From Platerodrilus igneus (Eukaryota > Arthropoda > Insecta > Coleoptera > Lycidae), in contig JARFIW010000139.1 in NCBI GenBank assembly GCA_036346225.1, forward strand, positions 1,054,001 through 1,118,000: 64,000 nt of DNA. Reading direction: 5' to 3'. The notes beneath the pieces were generated by a model that did no database searches, was not told where the DNA came from, and saw only the letters and a program-made list of their open reading frames with translations. Positions 31,866 through 43,916 of this stretch are shown one piece after another. The stretch's first letter is position 1. Each line of letters starts with the position of its first letter. A program made the translations under genes and the position numbers.

Positions 31866-33025
31866 AAATACAATTATATTTTTTATCATTAGGTTTTCCG
31901 TCCTGGAACTGGTTAGAGGCGTACGTCAATTAATTTTTATTCTTAGCTAATCTACATATTCCTTAGAAATTTCCACAGCCCACATCTATCTGTGTATAAT
32001 AGTCTAATCTAGTTGTACCTCCATATCTCTTTATTCCTTTCTCTGCCTTTAATATATTTCGCACTATTGCCTCATGCCATAATATGTGTCTTATCTTCCT
32101 GTTTCTCCTAGTTTTACTATTTTTCACACACTTCTTTTTTTCCCTACCATTTCTATAACATCGTTGTTCTTAATTTTGTCTGTTCGTGGTATCTTCATCA
32201 TACGTCTCTACACCACATTTGAAAGACTTATCTTTTTCTTGTCCGCTTCTCCCACTATTCCTAGGTAGCAGAAATCCTTAATCTCTTGTAAATTCTCGTT
32301 CTCTATTTGTATTCTAGTTTTTTACTTATTTTCTCCTCCTTTACATACTAGTACTTTAATTTTAGTTTTGTTAGCTTTCATACTACATCACTCTGTTAGT
32401 GATGTTTCCATTTCATTGATAGGTACTGATACAGCTATATCATCTGTAAATTTAAGCATAACAATCGTTTGTCCCAGTATAATAATTTCTGCATTGTTCA
32501 TTGCCTCTTCGAAATACAAGTTAAAAATTAGTGAGGATACGGCACATCACTGTCTCATCCCTATCCTAATATTTACTTCTCTACGTTTCTGCCCTAATTC
32601 TATGACAGCTGTTTGCTTTTTGTATAAGCTATGTACTATCCATTCCAATCTTTTTGAGTATTTCGAACATCTTTTTCTATTTTACATTATAGAGTATTTT
32701 CCAGATCTACAAACCCTGTATACATGTTTTCTCTTTTATTTATTATTTTCCTCATTATCGCTCTTAGAGCTAAAATGGCCTCCATTGTTCCCGTGTTTTG
32801 CCTAAACCCAAAATAATCTTCTCTTAGAGTTTTTTTTCAGTCCGTTATCCATCCGTCTTTCTACAATTCTAGTTAACGTTTTTTGACACGTGTGGTGTCA
32901 CACTTATTGTTTGAAAATTTTCAAATCTATCCGCACCTTAATTTTTTGATATAATGACTCTGACGATACGTTTGAATTCTTTGGGTATCTCTCTTATCTC
33001 ATACATATAGCTTACATATTGAAAT

Positions 33026-33953
33026 ATGCTAAATTATTTAAGTTGTGAGCGAATAATTGTAAATCTGTAATTATCGCAAGATAAACACTTATAAATCAAT
33101 TTTATTGATCAGCATTTGGAGTTTTGATTGTGTTATTTTAAATATTGTTATCTACTAACTGCTTCCTCACATCTATAATAGAATATTGCGCAACGAGTGC
33201 GGAAAATAGGATATTTCATACGCGTATGACAAGATGCTAAATCACGAGTCGTAGGCGAGTGGTTTATCATCTTGTCACACGATTATGAAATATCCAGTTT
33301 CCGGACGAATATTACACTATACTTTTCCGACGACTTAGCTAAAAATAAACAGGGCGGAATGTATAAAAAATCGCTTTTGCAGGAAAATCTTGTTTTAGAA
33401 TTGGTGTGTGTTTTATACAACTCGCTCATAATAGCAAAATAACGAACTAAAGGAGAATATTTATGAAAGTTAAATTGCACAAACAGAACGAATTTTATTA
33501 AATATATTTAACAATAGGAATGATTGGTCTATTTAAGAACTATTACCGTAATAATTATTTATTGTAATATTTGAACAATTCTTCAATATTAATGGTTGCA
33601 AAACTCGCTATATCACGAGCTTCTGGTGGAGTAGAAATTAATATTTCATCATCTGATGAAAAATCCATATTTAATGAAAATGAACAACAATTTTAATCAC
33701 TTTCCTACTAAAATGTAATTAATTTAAATGTAATACAACAGTAAAAAGCACTGACGCTGTAGACGTGAATTTTTTTTAGATTTGTCATTGTCACAGCTGT
33801 CTACAACTGAATAAAAATTAGAGTATATTAGATATGCGCACCAATCGTAGAGCGAGAATTTTCATTTCGCACTAATATGAAATATATTTTGCACTAGTGC
33901 GAGATATACTTTTCTTCGCTAATTGACAGTGCGAAATGATACGTTTTTCAGAT
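33026..33953. repeat. Non-coding region with palindromes 1 and 2
   Basis: At 33190-33307 an imperfect palindrome pairs GATATTTCATACGCGTATGA with TCACACGATTATGAAATATC around a GC-containing centre. CTTTTCCGACGACTT follows at about 33326-33340. At 33838-33935 repeated TTTCGCACTA and GCACTAGTGCGA form smaller hairpins. No ORF of note. Confidence 0.6.
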
Positions 33954-34111
33954 AGGTCGTCGGAAATAGTATATTACATTACAAGCGTGGAAAGTGACCC
34001 ATTTCACACGAGTGGAAGAGTATTGTCGCACGAGGCGTTAGCCGAGTGCGACTATTCCACGAGTGTGAAACGTCACTTTCCACGCGAGTACTGTACACTA
34101 TTTTCCGACGA
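33954..34111. repeat. Palindrome 3, about 158 bp, bounded by GTCGTCGGAAA / TTTCCGACGAC
   Basis: The left edge GGTCGTCGGAAATAGTAT and the right edge ATTTTCCGACGACC are inverted. Between them GAGTGGAAGAGTATTGTCGC pairs with GTGCGACTATTCCACGAGTG around GAGGCGTTAGCCGA. Arms are about 70 bp with mismatches. The overlapping frames on both strands follow from the symmetry and are not genes. Confidence 0.7.
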
Positions 34112-34491
34112 CCACCACTAAAAACAATTACGAAATAGTTATTTTTATGCTTATTTGCAATAAATGTGTACGCAATAATGCAAGAGAGGCAGACACCTAT
34201 AAAATTTATTTGACGTTTTGATGTTGAAAATTCGAACACCTACTTTGTTTTTATAAAATCCGCGAATCTGTTGCTTTTAGCGTATGCATTCTCAATTTTT
34301 ATTGAAGAAATCATTTCAATTACAAACTAATATGAGTAATTACATCTTTAAGTAAAACGGAAACTGTCAGTATCGATTTAACTATGGGTATTTTAAACTG
34401 CTATTAGCCAAAACGAAACGAATGAATGCAAAAAAGTAGAAACCGGTAGTCGTTTGGGTTGCCTAGGTAACTAGCATACTAACATCAGTCA

Positions 34492-34640
34492 TATCACTCT
34501 AGAGTTGAAAAGTATTTCAACACTAGAGTGATATTACTTCGCACTCTAGAGTGATATACTTTACTTTCTACATAAATAAGTAGTGTGTAATCTGCTGTTT
34601 TCACAAGTGGTCGTCGGAAAATACTATTTCTTCACTAAAG
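34492..34640. repeat. Palindrome 4 with CACTCTAGAGTGATAT motifs
   Basis: TATCACTCTAGAGTTGAAA then TTTCAACACTAGAGTGATA form a hairpin at about 34492-34535. A third CACTCTAGAGTGATA follows at about 34544-34558, and GGTCGTCGGAAAATACTATT lies near 34610-34630. Confidence 0.65.
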
Positions 34641-34735
34641 AAAGATATATATATTGGAAATTATTAAAAATTTGGTTTTAACTGCTTTATTAGAGACCTC
34701 TGAAGATAATAATAATTACAAGTTAAGAATCGAAT

Positions 34736-35873
34736 ATACTTATCATCATATTTAAAAAAGTTTAAGTTTAATTCAGTATAACGATTGTCAAAATTTGGGT
34801 GCTTTTTCTTAGATTGTGCGTAAAATTTTAATTTTATTTTTAGGTTTAATCCTCCAACCATTTTTTGTTGAAAATATATGTTAAAAGAAAATTTCAATTT
34901 CTTCGTAATTTGTCATTCCGAAAAACTCCTATAAGATGTACGCTTGTTTAGATTCGAAACATATGGCTCCCTCGTGTTATCTTGTGAATTTTCAACATTT
35001 GTTTAGCAATTCAAGGAAAGCGATTAGTTTTATACTCGTTGTCTTTCCACTTGTTCCGTTTTGAGATTTGATAAGGACTTCAGTATCACTTTATACGAGC
35101 AAGTTGCCCTAACAAATATTTCTTTATATTAAGCTGCAATTAGATTTCCACATAAAGTATCAATCTTTTGTTTATACAACTGGTTTGCATTGCACAATCT
35201 AAGCAAATAATTATTAAAAAATTAATATCATGCAGATTAAGAAAATTCACACTCTTGAATATGATTTAGCATAGCTTTCTGACCCACACTTTAAGGAATT
35301 GTTTAACTTGGAAATGATAATTGACATATGTTTCAAAATCTTGCAACAGTATGTATTTTTAACCTAAAATTTAAAATACTAGCTGTGTCAACAACGTTGT
35401 GAGCTGCAATATACGCATCTGACATAAGAGACCTTGTAATTATGTTGTATAAAAAGTTTGTTTTTATAGAAATTTAGTAAGAAAAGTGTACTCCACTAAA
35501 ATTAAACTTGCTGCCGCTCTCTGAAAGCTTTTTTTATGACTATTTGTTGCATATATTGTAAATGAAAGTTTTAAACATAAAAAAAGATACGAATAACTGA
35601 AACTAAGTTTACTGCTTTATGTTGGACAAATACGTCGAAAAGTAGGGTACTTAATGCAATTATTTGGTCTGTATTGTTAAATAGGTGATATATTAATGGA
35701 GATCTATTGGTAATCATTTTTAGGGTGTTTCCTATCAGGTTTAGTCAGTAATACTACTTGGTTTTTATATTAGTAGGAGTTTAAAACGACAAGCTCTTTT
35801 GTATTCTTGTCTGATAGTAATCTCTAAACTACGATAGTGAGGTTTGATAATAGATATATTTTAATACAGAAAA
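34736..35873. other. Non-coding spacer between the duplicated blocks
   Basis: AT-rich with no coding signal that I can support. The 77-aa minus-strand frame at 34664-34897 crosses the duplication edge and has no recognisable domain. Confidence 0.45.
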
Positions 35874-36109
35874 TGATTATAGACGTTGTTTTCTTTACAA
35901 TAGCAAAGTAGTAAGATCACGCCTATTTGTCCTTTCTTTGCTCTAGCTATATTGTTTTATTACAGGTGCGACGCACTCCCTTTTGATAACCGTGTTTACA
36001 CAGTGAATGTTATATTTTCTCAGGGGGTTTTTAAAGTTATCCCTTAGAATACGTCTTATTTTTTATGAGTCTAGGACTTGGTGGCGCCCTTTTTAGTGTT
36101 GTTCTAATT

Positions 36110-36343
36110 TTAGTTTTTATAGAGTGTTTTTTGGAGTAAAGCTTTTGAAAACCCACAACCATCTCTCATTGTCCTACCCAGGAACAGACTATCTTTTAAA
36201 ATTTTTTTAAAAGAGATTTTGTAGTTAGTTGCCCACCCACAACAAGGTGGGACTACAAACTTTGTACCAACTTTGATTAGCCTTTCAGGTAGGTGAAACC
36301 CGAAAACGGGTAATTGGTCAAAAGTTTGCAAAGTTATGCCCAT
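36110..36343 (-). CDS. Unknown 77-aa ORF, copy 2
   Basis: The second copy of the frame at 30309-30545, open over the same length, reading MGITLQTFDQLPVFGF at the start and with Lys in place of His in the middle (VGTKFVVPP). No family recognised. It stays open even though the rest of this duplicated copy has many small indels, a mild hint that this part is simply better conserved or better sequenced. It could equally be a non-coding repeat that happens to be open. Confidence 0.25.
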   Translation of the reverse strand: MGITLQTFDQLPVFGFHLPERLIKVGTKFVVPPCCGWATNYKISFKKILKDSLFLGRTMRDGCGFSKALLQKTLYKN

Positions 36344-36595
36344 AAAAATTTTATTTCTTACTAGGATACATCCCGTACCACTAGAGTTAATCGTGCACTA
36401 AAAATGTTACGCTTGCTCGCCCCTTCAGAAAAAACAAAAAATAATGAAGGTAACGTCCATTGGACTCGTATCACAATTTCACCTTATTGTAATAGATTGT
36501 GTTAATGTTATTTCTCTTAAGTTATATTAAGATTCGAAATATTTATGTAGTAAGATATATTAATTTGATCCTCCTGTTTCAATTTTGAAGTAGAA

Positions 36596-37965
36596 TATGC
36601 TCATTCATCACCATTCGGTTTTCAGTCCTAAAATTGGATAGACGCATACCTCCATTAAATACTCCCTGCATGTTTGTTGTGGTTTGTTGTATTAACCACT
36701 CAGAGTTTTGAACTTGTCTTTTTACGTTTTGATCCATGAGCCAGAATCGTTGTCAAAATAATTAAAAATTAAGTTTGACATTTATGACACAATTGAAGGT
36801 AACTTTGATTTATTAATCATTGATTTGAATACTTTAAACAATTTTCACCTAATGTATTCAAATCAAAGATTAATAAATCAAACTTATTGTGTCATAATTG
36901 TCAAATTAAAAATTTGTATTACTTTGACAACGATCCAGTCATGAATCGAAACGTAAATAAAAATTTTAAAACTGAATGGTTTAATACCCAAGATTAATTA
37001 AGAAAAAAACATACCTCCATTGTTTCCTATTCTGAGCTAACCTACATATTTATCCGAAATTCTCACAGCGTACATCTTTCACTATCTGTGTGCAATAGTT
37101 TAATCTAGGTCTACCTCTACCTCCCTTTTTTTTTCTCTGCTTTTAATATACCCCGCACTATTACCTCTTGCATTAGAACGTGTCCGATCATTATATCTCT
37201 CAAATTTTTTTATGGTTTTTCAAAGCTATCTTTCTTCTCCTACTATTTTTAGAACCACTTCGTGCTTAACTTTGCTTATCCATGATATCTCAGCATACAT
37301 CTGTAGCACTACATTTCAAAGACCTTTTTCCTATCTGCTTTGACTAGTGTCAACGTTTCGCAGTCTTACAGTGTTGTGTTCCACACGTATGCTTTTAGCA
37401 ATCTTTCCTTTGTATCTATGCTTGTTGTCTTCGAAAATAGTAGCTGCTTTTTCTTGTTAAATACAACACGACCTTAAATCTTTCTTTTTATATCTTTTAC
37501 ACTTTCGCCTATTGTTTTCTAAAAATAAACCTTATTTTATCCATATTTAGTGGTACGTACCTTGCCGTCCACCACTTAGACATTTGCCGAGTCAATAGTT
37601 TTCCAATTACTTTTTCGCACAATCAACAGTTGTTGAGAATATTGTAAAACCAACACCTGTTTGTTTACGATAATCATCAGGTTTAAATACAATTATATTT
37701 TTATCATTAGGTTTTCCGTCCTGGAACTGGTTAGAGGCGTACGTCAATTATTTTTATTCTTAGCTAATCTACATATTCCTTAGAAATTTCCACAGCCCAC
37801 ATCTATCTGTGTATAATAGTCTAATCTAGTTGTGCCTCCATCTCTCTTTATTCCTTTCTCTGCCTTTAATATATTCCGCACTATTGCCTCATGCCATAAT
37901 ATGTGTCTTATCTTCCTGTTTCTCCTAGTTTTACTATTTTTCACACACTTTTTTTCCCTAAACCA
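36596..37965 (-). pseudogene. RTE LINE remnants in duplication copy 2
   Basis: The same arrangement as 30795-32145: an RTE C-terminal end with a foldback insertion (36657-37009), a further C-terminal region to about 37540, a tail module at about 37543-37685, and the end of another RTE copy to about 37965. A segment resembling AACTTTGCTTATCCATGATA near 37268, a better C-terminal match, is present here but missing in copy 1. So copy 1 also has small deletions. Confidence 0.75.
36657..37009. mobile_element. Foldback element in duplication copy 2 (353 bp)
   Basis: Same ends as the 30856 element (AAATACTCCCTGCATG and GATTAATTAAGAAAAAAA) and the same 12-bp duplication CATACCTCCATT (36645-36656 and 37010-37021), as expected for a copy made by the segmental duplication. 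It is shorter because several stretches of the arms are missing. Confidence 0.78.
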
Positions 37966-38997
37966 TTTCTAATGAAAATGAACAACAATTCTTAATTTTC
38001 TCTAAAATGTAATTAATTTAAATGTAATACAACAGTAAAAGCACTGACGCTGTAGACGTGAATTTTTTAGATTTGTCATTGTCACAGCTGTCTACAACTG
38101 AATCAAATTAGAGTATATTAGATATGCTGCACCAATTCGTAGAGCGAGAATTTTCATTTCGCACTAATATGAAATATATTTTGCACTAGTGCGAGATATA
38201 CTTTTCTCTCGCTAATTGACAGTGCGAAATGATACGTTTTCAGATGTCGTCGGAAATAGTATATTACATTACAAGCGTGTAAGTGACCCATTTCACCGTA
38301 GTGGAAGTTTCATTGTCATTGATGGTTACCGATCACTATTCCACTGTAAACATTTCAGCGATAACATATTTTCCGACGACCACCACTAAAAACAATTACG
38401 AAATAGTTATTTTTATGCTTATTTGCAATAAATGTGTACGCAATAATGCAAGAAGGCAGACACCTATAAAATTTATTTGACGTTTTGATGTTGAAAATTC
38501 GAACACCTACTTTGTTTTACCTAAAATCCGCGAATCTGTTGCTTTTAGCGTATGCATTCTCAATTTTATTGAAGAAATCATTTCAATTACAAACTAATAT
38601 GAGTAATTACATCTTTAAGTAAAACGGAAACTGTCAGTATCGATTTAACTATGGGTATTTTAAACTGCTATTAGCCAAAACTTTGAAACGAATGAATAAA
38701 AGTAGAAACCGGTAGTCGTTTGGGTTGCCTAGGTAACTAGCATTAATCAGTCATATCACTCTAGAGTTGAAAAGTATTTCAACACTAGAGTGATAATGTT
38801 TTCTCACTTCTTAGAGTGATATACTTTACTTTCTACATAAATACAGTAGTGTAATCTGCTGTTTTCCAAGTGGTCGTCGGAAAATACTATTTCTTCACTA
38901 AAGAAAGAATATAATTGAAATTATTAAATTTGGTTTTAACTGCTTTATTAGAGACCTCTGAAGATAATAATAATTACAAGTTAAGAATCGAATATAC

Positions 38998-39936
38998 ATA
39001 GAAACGAGCTGTATATTTAGGTAAATACTGCAATTTTAGACTTCCTGTGTTGCACATACATGACTTTCTTTTCAGATGTTAATTACTGACGTCTTAACAA
39101 GAAATTGTTCAAAGTAAATATTAAAGTTTTTGCCCAGAAGTTTTTGTATATTTTCGAAAATTGCTTTGAGTGATTCGCTTGTTACAGGGAAAGGGGCCGT
39201 TTTCTTATTTTTACAAGGGTTCACAATCTAGTTATGACTTTCTCGTGATTTTCGATTTAGGCCCCAAACTCATTGGACATTTCTTTTTTACTTTACATCC
39301 GCCTAATATCATCTCACCTACCTTTAGAGTTGTTTCAATAAGTGTAAAATTGCACGTATACTTTGGCATACAAACCGAATTTTATATTATTCAGTCTCAT
39401 GAGTCTGTATGAAAACACATTTTTGTAATGTATGAGCTATTGTAACTGTTCGATGTTTTTATCAACAGATTCTTTATTAAGGATCTAGTCTGTTATGCAA
39501 AAAAAGATTTTTTGCTGGGTTGTTAAGTCTAGAAACAAAACAAAAGCAACATCTTATTTGTTTACCTTTTTGCGTAACAAGTATATATACCGTCTATCTT
39601 CGACAAATGTTAAAACTTAGCTGAAAGCAGTTATTGGATTCTCCTTAGGCTTTGGGCGAGTATTATTGTAATGTGTTTTCCTTATACAGTTATATAGGTA
39701 GATCATTAACAAAATAAAATTTATTAGACCACTTTGTAAAGAAACACTGTCAATTTTGGTTTATTTGGAGGCTGTCAAGCTTTGTATGAAGCAATTTTAT
39801 TAGAAATTTATTAATGCTGCAAAGGGTACAAGATAGCTGGTATACCAGTGGCAAACATGCACATTCTCTAAGACAATTTAGATCCATGAACTGCATTTCG
39901 ACTGACGTGTATTACTGCAAAGCACATTTATATATA
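38998..39936. other. Non-coding stretch
   Basis: No recognised domain. The 80-aa frame at 39170-39412 has an ordinary composition and no motif that I can name. Confidence 0.4.
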
Positions 39937-40387
39937 ATGAATAATTTTGCATGGCATGGGGAAAAATAATTCTAGCATAGAAAACGAAAATCAATATAAA
40001 TTGTTGGTTATTTTGCAAAAAGAAAAGCCCGTGACCGGTTTCACTGTTCCTGCAGATAATCAGACAGACGCATCTCATTTTGCAAAACAACCAACTAAGT
40101 TCTGGGATTATACACAAATCAAGGTGTATTTATAATACAAACAGTTTCTCATGCGCCTTCTATACTCGAATATAGGCAATTAAGCATCGGTAACTTTTAC
40201 AAATCCCAACATGATCAGCATAGATGGAGTTGGTTGTTTTGCAAAAAAAGATGCGTCCGTCTGATGATCTGCAAGAACAGTAAAACCGGTCACGGTCTTC
40301 TTTTGCAAAATAACCAACAATTTAAATTGACTTTCGTTTTCTATGCTCGAATTATTTTTCCCCATGCCAGGCAAAATTATTCATTAT
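39937..40387. repeat. Inverted repeat of about 450 bp (two arms of about 180 bp)
   Basis: The left arm from ATGAATAATTTTGCATGGCA to about 40100 (AAACAACCAACTA) is the reverse complement of about 40228-40387. Both arms stay open and would encode nearly the same peptide (MGKNNSSIENE, LLVILQK, TGFTV, DNQTDAS or DHQTDAS), one on each strand. The ends AATGAATAATT / AATTATTCATT suggest terminal inverted repeats of a MITE-like or foldback element. The two overlapping frames are probably a by-product of symmetry. Confidence 0.7.
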
Positions 40388-41679
40388 CAAGTAGCTAAAA
40401 ACGTATTAGTTTAAGTAAGCCAACATCTTCAATTTGCGTTGGGTGTAGTACCTTCTTAGAAGGTCCGCCAATGTTAAGTAGGAATTCGGACATTTGTTTA
40501 TTAATATTTCACATTTATATAGCTTGATAATTAGGAACTTTTTTCATTTCTCAGATATTTAAGCTGAGTGGTACTTCCACGGAATATGTTTCTCTATAAA
40601 AAATTACTCTGTCAATACCAATTACAAATTAGTCGAGCTTTGATATGCAACGCAGAGATTTCCCTAATTTTTGATAAATTGGGGATGTATTTAGCATTCA
40701 TTTGTTACGTTTTGAAAAAAATGACAGACTCGTACTTGCATATTTTTTAAGTCATCTTATTTTCGGACAATCTTGGATCTGTAAGGCTTTGATAATCAAC
40801 TAATTAAAATTAATTAAAAACTAAAATATTGTTATATGTGTAGATACTTTAGGTGACAAATTCTGTTTGAATACAACTTAAATTGCTACTAGAACCATTG
40901 GAAACTAAATAAAAACTCTAGCTAACAATTTTTAGCTATAAAAATGCAAGAAATGTGTAGCGCCGCCTTATCTATTAGACGAAATGGACATTTGGTCATG
41001 TCCCACTGGTAACCGGGACCCACCCAATATTTGTTATACTTTCGGGCATTTGTTATACTATTGCGCAATTGTTATAGTTTTACGCTGTATAATTCCCGCC
41101 GTATTGTAACTTATACCAACCACGCTTTAAGAGTGATGCAACCGCTTTTTAAGTCAATTTGTAAGCACAATTTAAATCAAAACAAATTACTTACGTGGTG
41201 GCATCTCGAAACTTAAATCTCAGGGCACAACAGTGAATTACAGGTTGGGTTCAATCACGCCATGTTGAATCAAATTACCATCCGACCTTCCTACGATACC
41301 GGATTCATCAATTCTTGGTACTGGTGCGAGGCATCCTACCGCGTACATAATGATCATTGCTTGTTATGCTTGTATGATACTTCCCAGAAGCACAGCTACA
41401 ATTTAGTCGGAGTTTGGTATTCATATCGTTTACTGGTACACTCCTAGACAAAGTTCTTGCTGTCGACAACTGTTATGATTATAAAATATAACTACGACTC
41501 CGCCTTCTTGGAGATTAAAAACGCATAGCATTTAAAGCAAGAAAATGTCAGAAACAAAGTTAAAGAAAACGCACAAAAATTCTTGTTGAAGTTCAACAGA
41601 AATACTGTCGAATTACCAACCACGTCCAAAGTTACAAGTAAAGAATTATTTTTTGATTATTCCATAACCTTCTTACACT
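40388..41679. other. Non-coding stretch
   Basis: TTGTTATACT and variants repeat near 41028-41075. No gene recognised; the 60-61-aa frames have no motif that I can name. Confidence 0.4.
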
Positions 41680-43916
41680 GTTTTGTTTAGCACAGCCTTC
41701 AATAGACCGCATAACAGTAATAGAGCAGCGCGAGGATAGAGATAAAGAATCAGATTATTCTAACATTGCTCATTCAAATCATGATATATTACCGGACAGC
41801 TTAAATAAGCCATAGTTTTGCGCAACAGATGATAAAAAAATTGAAGAAGGAGAAGTTAAAGAGTTTGCTATATCTACAGATTTTGTATTGTAGAGTGACG
41901 AAAAGAAACAAGTCTCCTGTAAGATTATTGGTGTGAGAAGAGATATGGTTTATGCAGAAATTTAGACAGAAACTGCAGTGCATCCGAACGAAACGTATCT
42001 GAAGTGAAACATCAATTGACGAAAAACGTAACTCAAAAATTGTACAAAATGGGGATAGTTTGTATTCTCCATCAAAGGCCCCAATTTACTCTTTTTATCA
42101 TCGTTTGTTTAAAAACCAGCGTGTGCGTTGTCATCTCAGAAAGAATTCTGTGATTGGAAAAATGTTAAGATTAATTATGAGCAGCACGAAAGTTTCAATG
42201 AACATCAATCGCGGATTACCGCGGTCGATCGCGCTGCAAATGTCGCATAAATACTCAATTGGAGTAGCAGCCACAACAGAATAGACGTCATTGCTATGAA
42301 GTTCTGAAATGAGTTGTAGCTGTGGTAAAAGTCTTGCTAAACGAAACTTACTTTTTCGAGGAAGTACTAAACAATTTTGATCACTCGACAGCCGCAATTA
42401 CATGAGATTGCTTAAATTCATTGCTCAATTTGATCCGGTTTTTACTTCTCATATCGAAAACTATAGAAATAAAGAAGAAGAAAGTACTTCTTACTTGTCC
42501 ATAACGATTTGCGAAGAATTTATTAATTTACTAGGGAAAAATGTACTGTCTGCAATTGTACAAGACTTAAACTCTGCAAAATATTTTTCAATATGCGTTG
42601 ACTGTATTCCTGATATGTCATGTTGATGAGTCGACCCTAACAATTAGATTTGTTGATAAAGGCACTGGCCAATCTGTCGAAAGATTTCTGTCATATATAC
42701 CAATTCATTCTCATAAGAGAGAATCGTTGGCCGAAATTGTATTTAAAATACTAGAAGATAATAATATATTTGTACATAAATGTCGCGGGTAAGCATACGA
42801 CAACACTTCCAATGTGTCTGGAAAATACAAAGGAATAACATCTAAAATTTTACCGATGAATCCTTCGGTAGATTATGTGTGTGCTGCCCATTTCTTAAAT
42901 CCTGTTAGGTAAAAGGCAGTAAAGGTGTGTGCATCTACAATAAACTTTTCATATTTTTCTTTTTAACGCATCGTTGGAATTACTGTTTGATTATTTAGAG
43001 CCAAATTCAAAGAGAAGAATCTTCTTTGTGGAAAAATTGAATCATACTAGGTGTTTCAGTCATGCAGATACCAATAGAGTGTTCAAGCACATATTATCTA
43101 ATTCTGGAAAACTGTGGATACTCGCCAACAAGCTAAATCTCTCCAGAAAAAATTCAGCTTATTAGAAAATATTATTCTATGAAAGTTGTGGAGTAAAATT
43201 TTAAAAGTGGCTAATAAGATTAGTGCGTATTTGCAATGATAGTCCATTGTACTCGGTGCAATAGTTCTTTTTATTAGAGGGGTCTTGCAAAATTTGTTGC
43301 TACTTTGCAAAATCGATTTAAGGAATTTGAATCCACTGCCAAACGAATTTTCCCTGAGAGTGACGAAAAATTTGGTAGGAAGGATAAAGCAATTATATTA
43401 TTTGATGAAACTGCAAGCAATCAAATATCTTCAGTGTTATAGTAGATACTATGATGACGTATCTAGTAGATCGAAATAGTAACTACAACCTATTATATCG
43501 TTGACTGGGTTTTTTAGACGAAATACATTTGGTAAAGAACGTAAGTGACGAGTTCATACAAGAAAGATATGATATACTACAGAATTCTTATCCAGCCGAT
43601 CTGGAGCTTTCGTTTAAGGAAGAACTTGGAAGGTTTAGAAGCTTGATAGTGCCAAAAGTAGGAAATGACGACCGTGACCGCGATGATGGTATATTTAACA
43701 GTGCATACTTTTTGAAATTATTGCAGAAAAAATGTGCAGTTTTAGCTATTTCAAATCTTGACATTGCTCGAAGTTGATCAATGATAAACTGTTTGCTACC
43801 ATGGAACAGGAATGCTTCAATTATTTAAGCTCAGTATCATAGAGAAGGATATATTGCAATCTCCGCCATTTGTTGACATCGTTCATGATATTATTCGCAT
43901 CAAATACAAAAAGTAA
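41680..43916 (+). pseudogene. hAT-type transposase relic (TTF zinc finger / DUF4371 / hAT dimerisation)
   Basis: A decayed transposase of the ZMYM1/zinc finger 862-like hAT group, reading left to right through many frames. A TTF-type zinc-finger remnant is readable (DSLYSPSKAPIYSFYHRLF near 42055-42110, FCDWKNVKINYEQHESFNEH near 42143-42205). The DUF4371-like core follows: LLKFIAQFDPVF, STSYLSITICEEFINLLGK, SAKYFSICVD, VERFLSYIPIHSHKRESLAE and YDNTSNVSGKYKGI. Last comes a dimerisation-region remnant ending near 43916 (EKDILQSPPFVDIVHDII). Stops separate nearly every block, so it is a dead gene. Terminal inverted repeats were not found. Confidence 0.82.

Larger units (their letters stand above)
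30795..33025 (-). mobile_element. RTE-family LINE copies on the minus strand, tandem 3' ends, with foldback insertion
   Basis: Reading right to left: a 5'-truncated RT starts near 33025 (GEIPKEFKRIV...), and motif C reads LKFTDDIAV near 32430-32460, with Ala changed to Thr. RT jumps to VGEADKKKI near 32260 through an internal deletion. The C-terminus ends near 31910 (YASNQFQDGKPNDK). The tail module (31725-31865) follows, and then a second C-terminal region runs from about 31720 (VFNKKKQLLFS) down to 30795. The last part is interrupted by the foldback element at 30856-31251. Stops and shifts throughout; the + strand frames here are shadows. Confidence 0.8.
30070..34735. repeat. Segmental duplication, copy 1
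   Basis: Collinear with 35874-38997. Matching starts at GATTATAGACGTTGTTTTC and ends at AAGAATCGAATATAC. It contains the 78-aa ORF, the RTE copies with the foldback insertion, and the palindrome cluster. The part 32145-33672 has no counterpart in copy 2. Confidence 0.85.
35874..38997. repeat. Segmental duplication, copy 2
   Basis: Collinear with 30070-32145 and then 33672-34735. The join near 37975 skips about 1.5 kb of copy 1. Long stretches are almost identical, but short runs, mostly inside palindromes and homopolymers, are scrambled or shortened. Confidence 0.85.
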
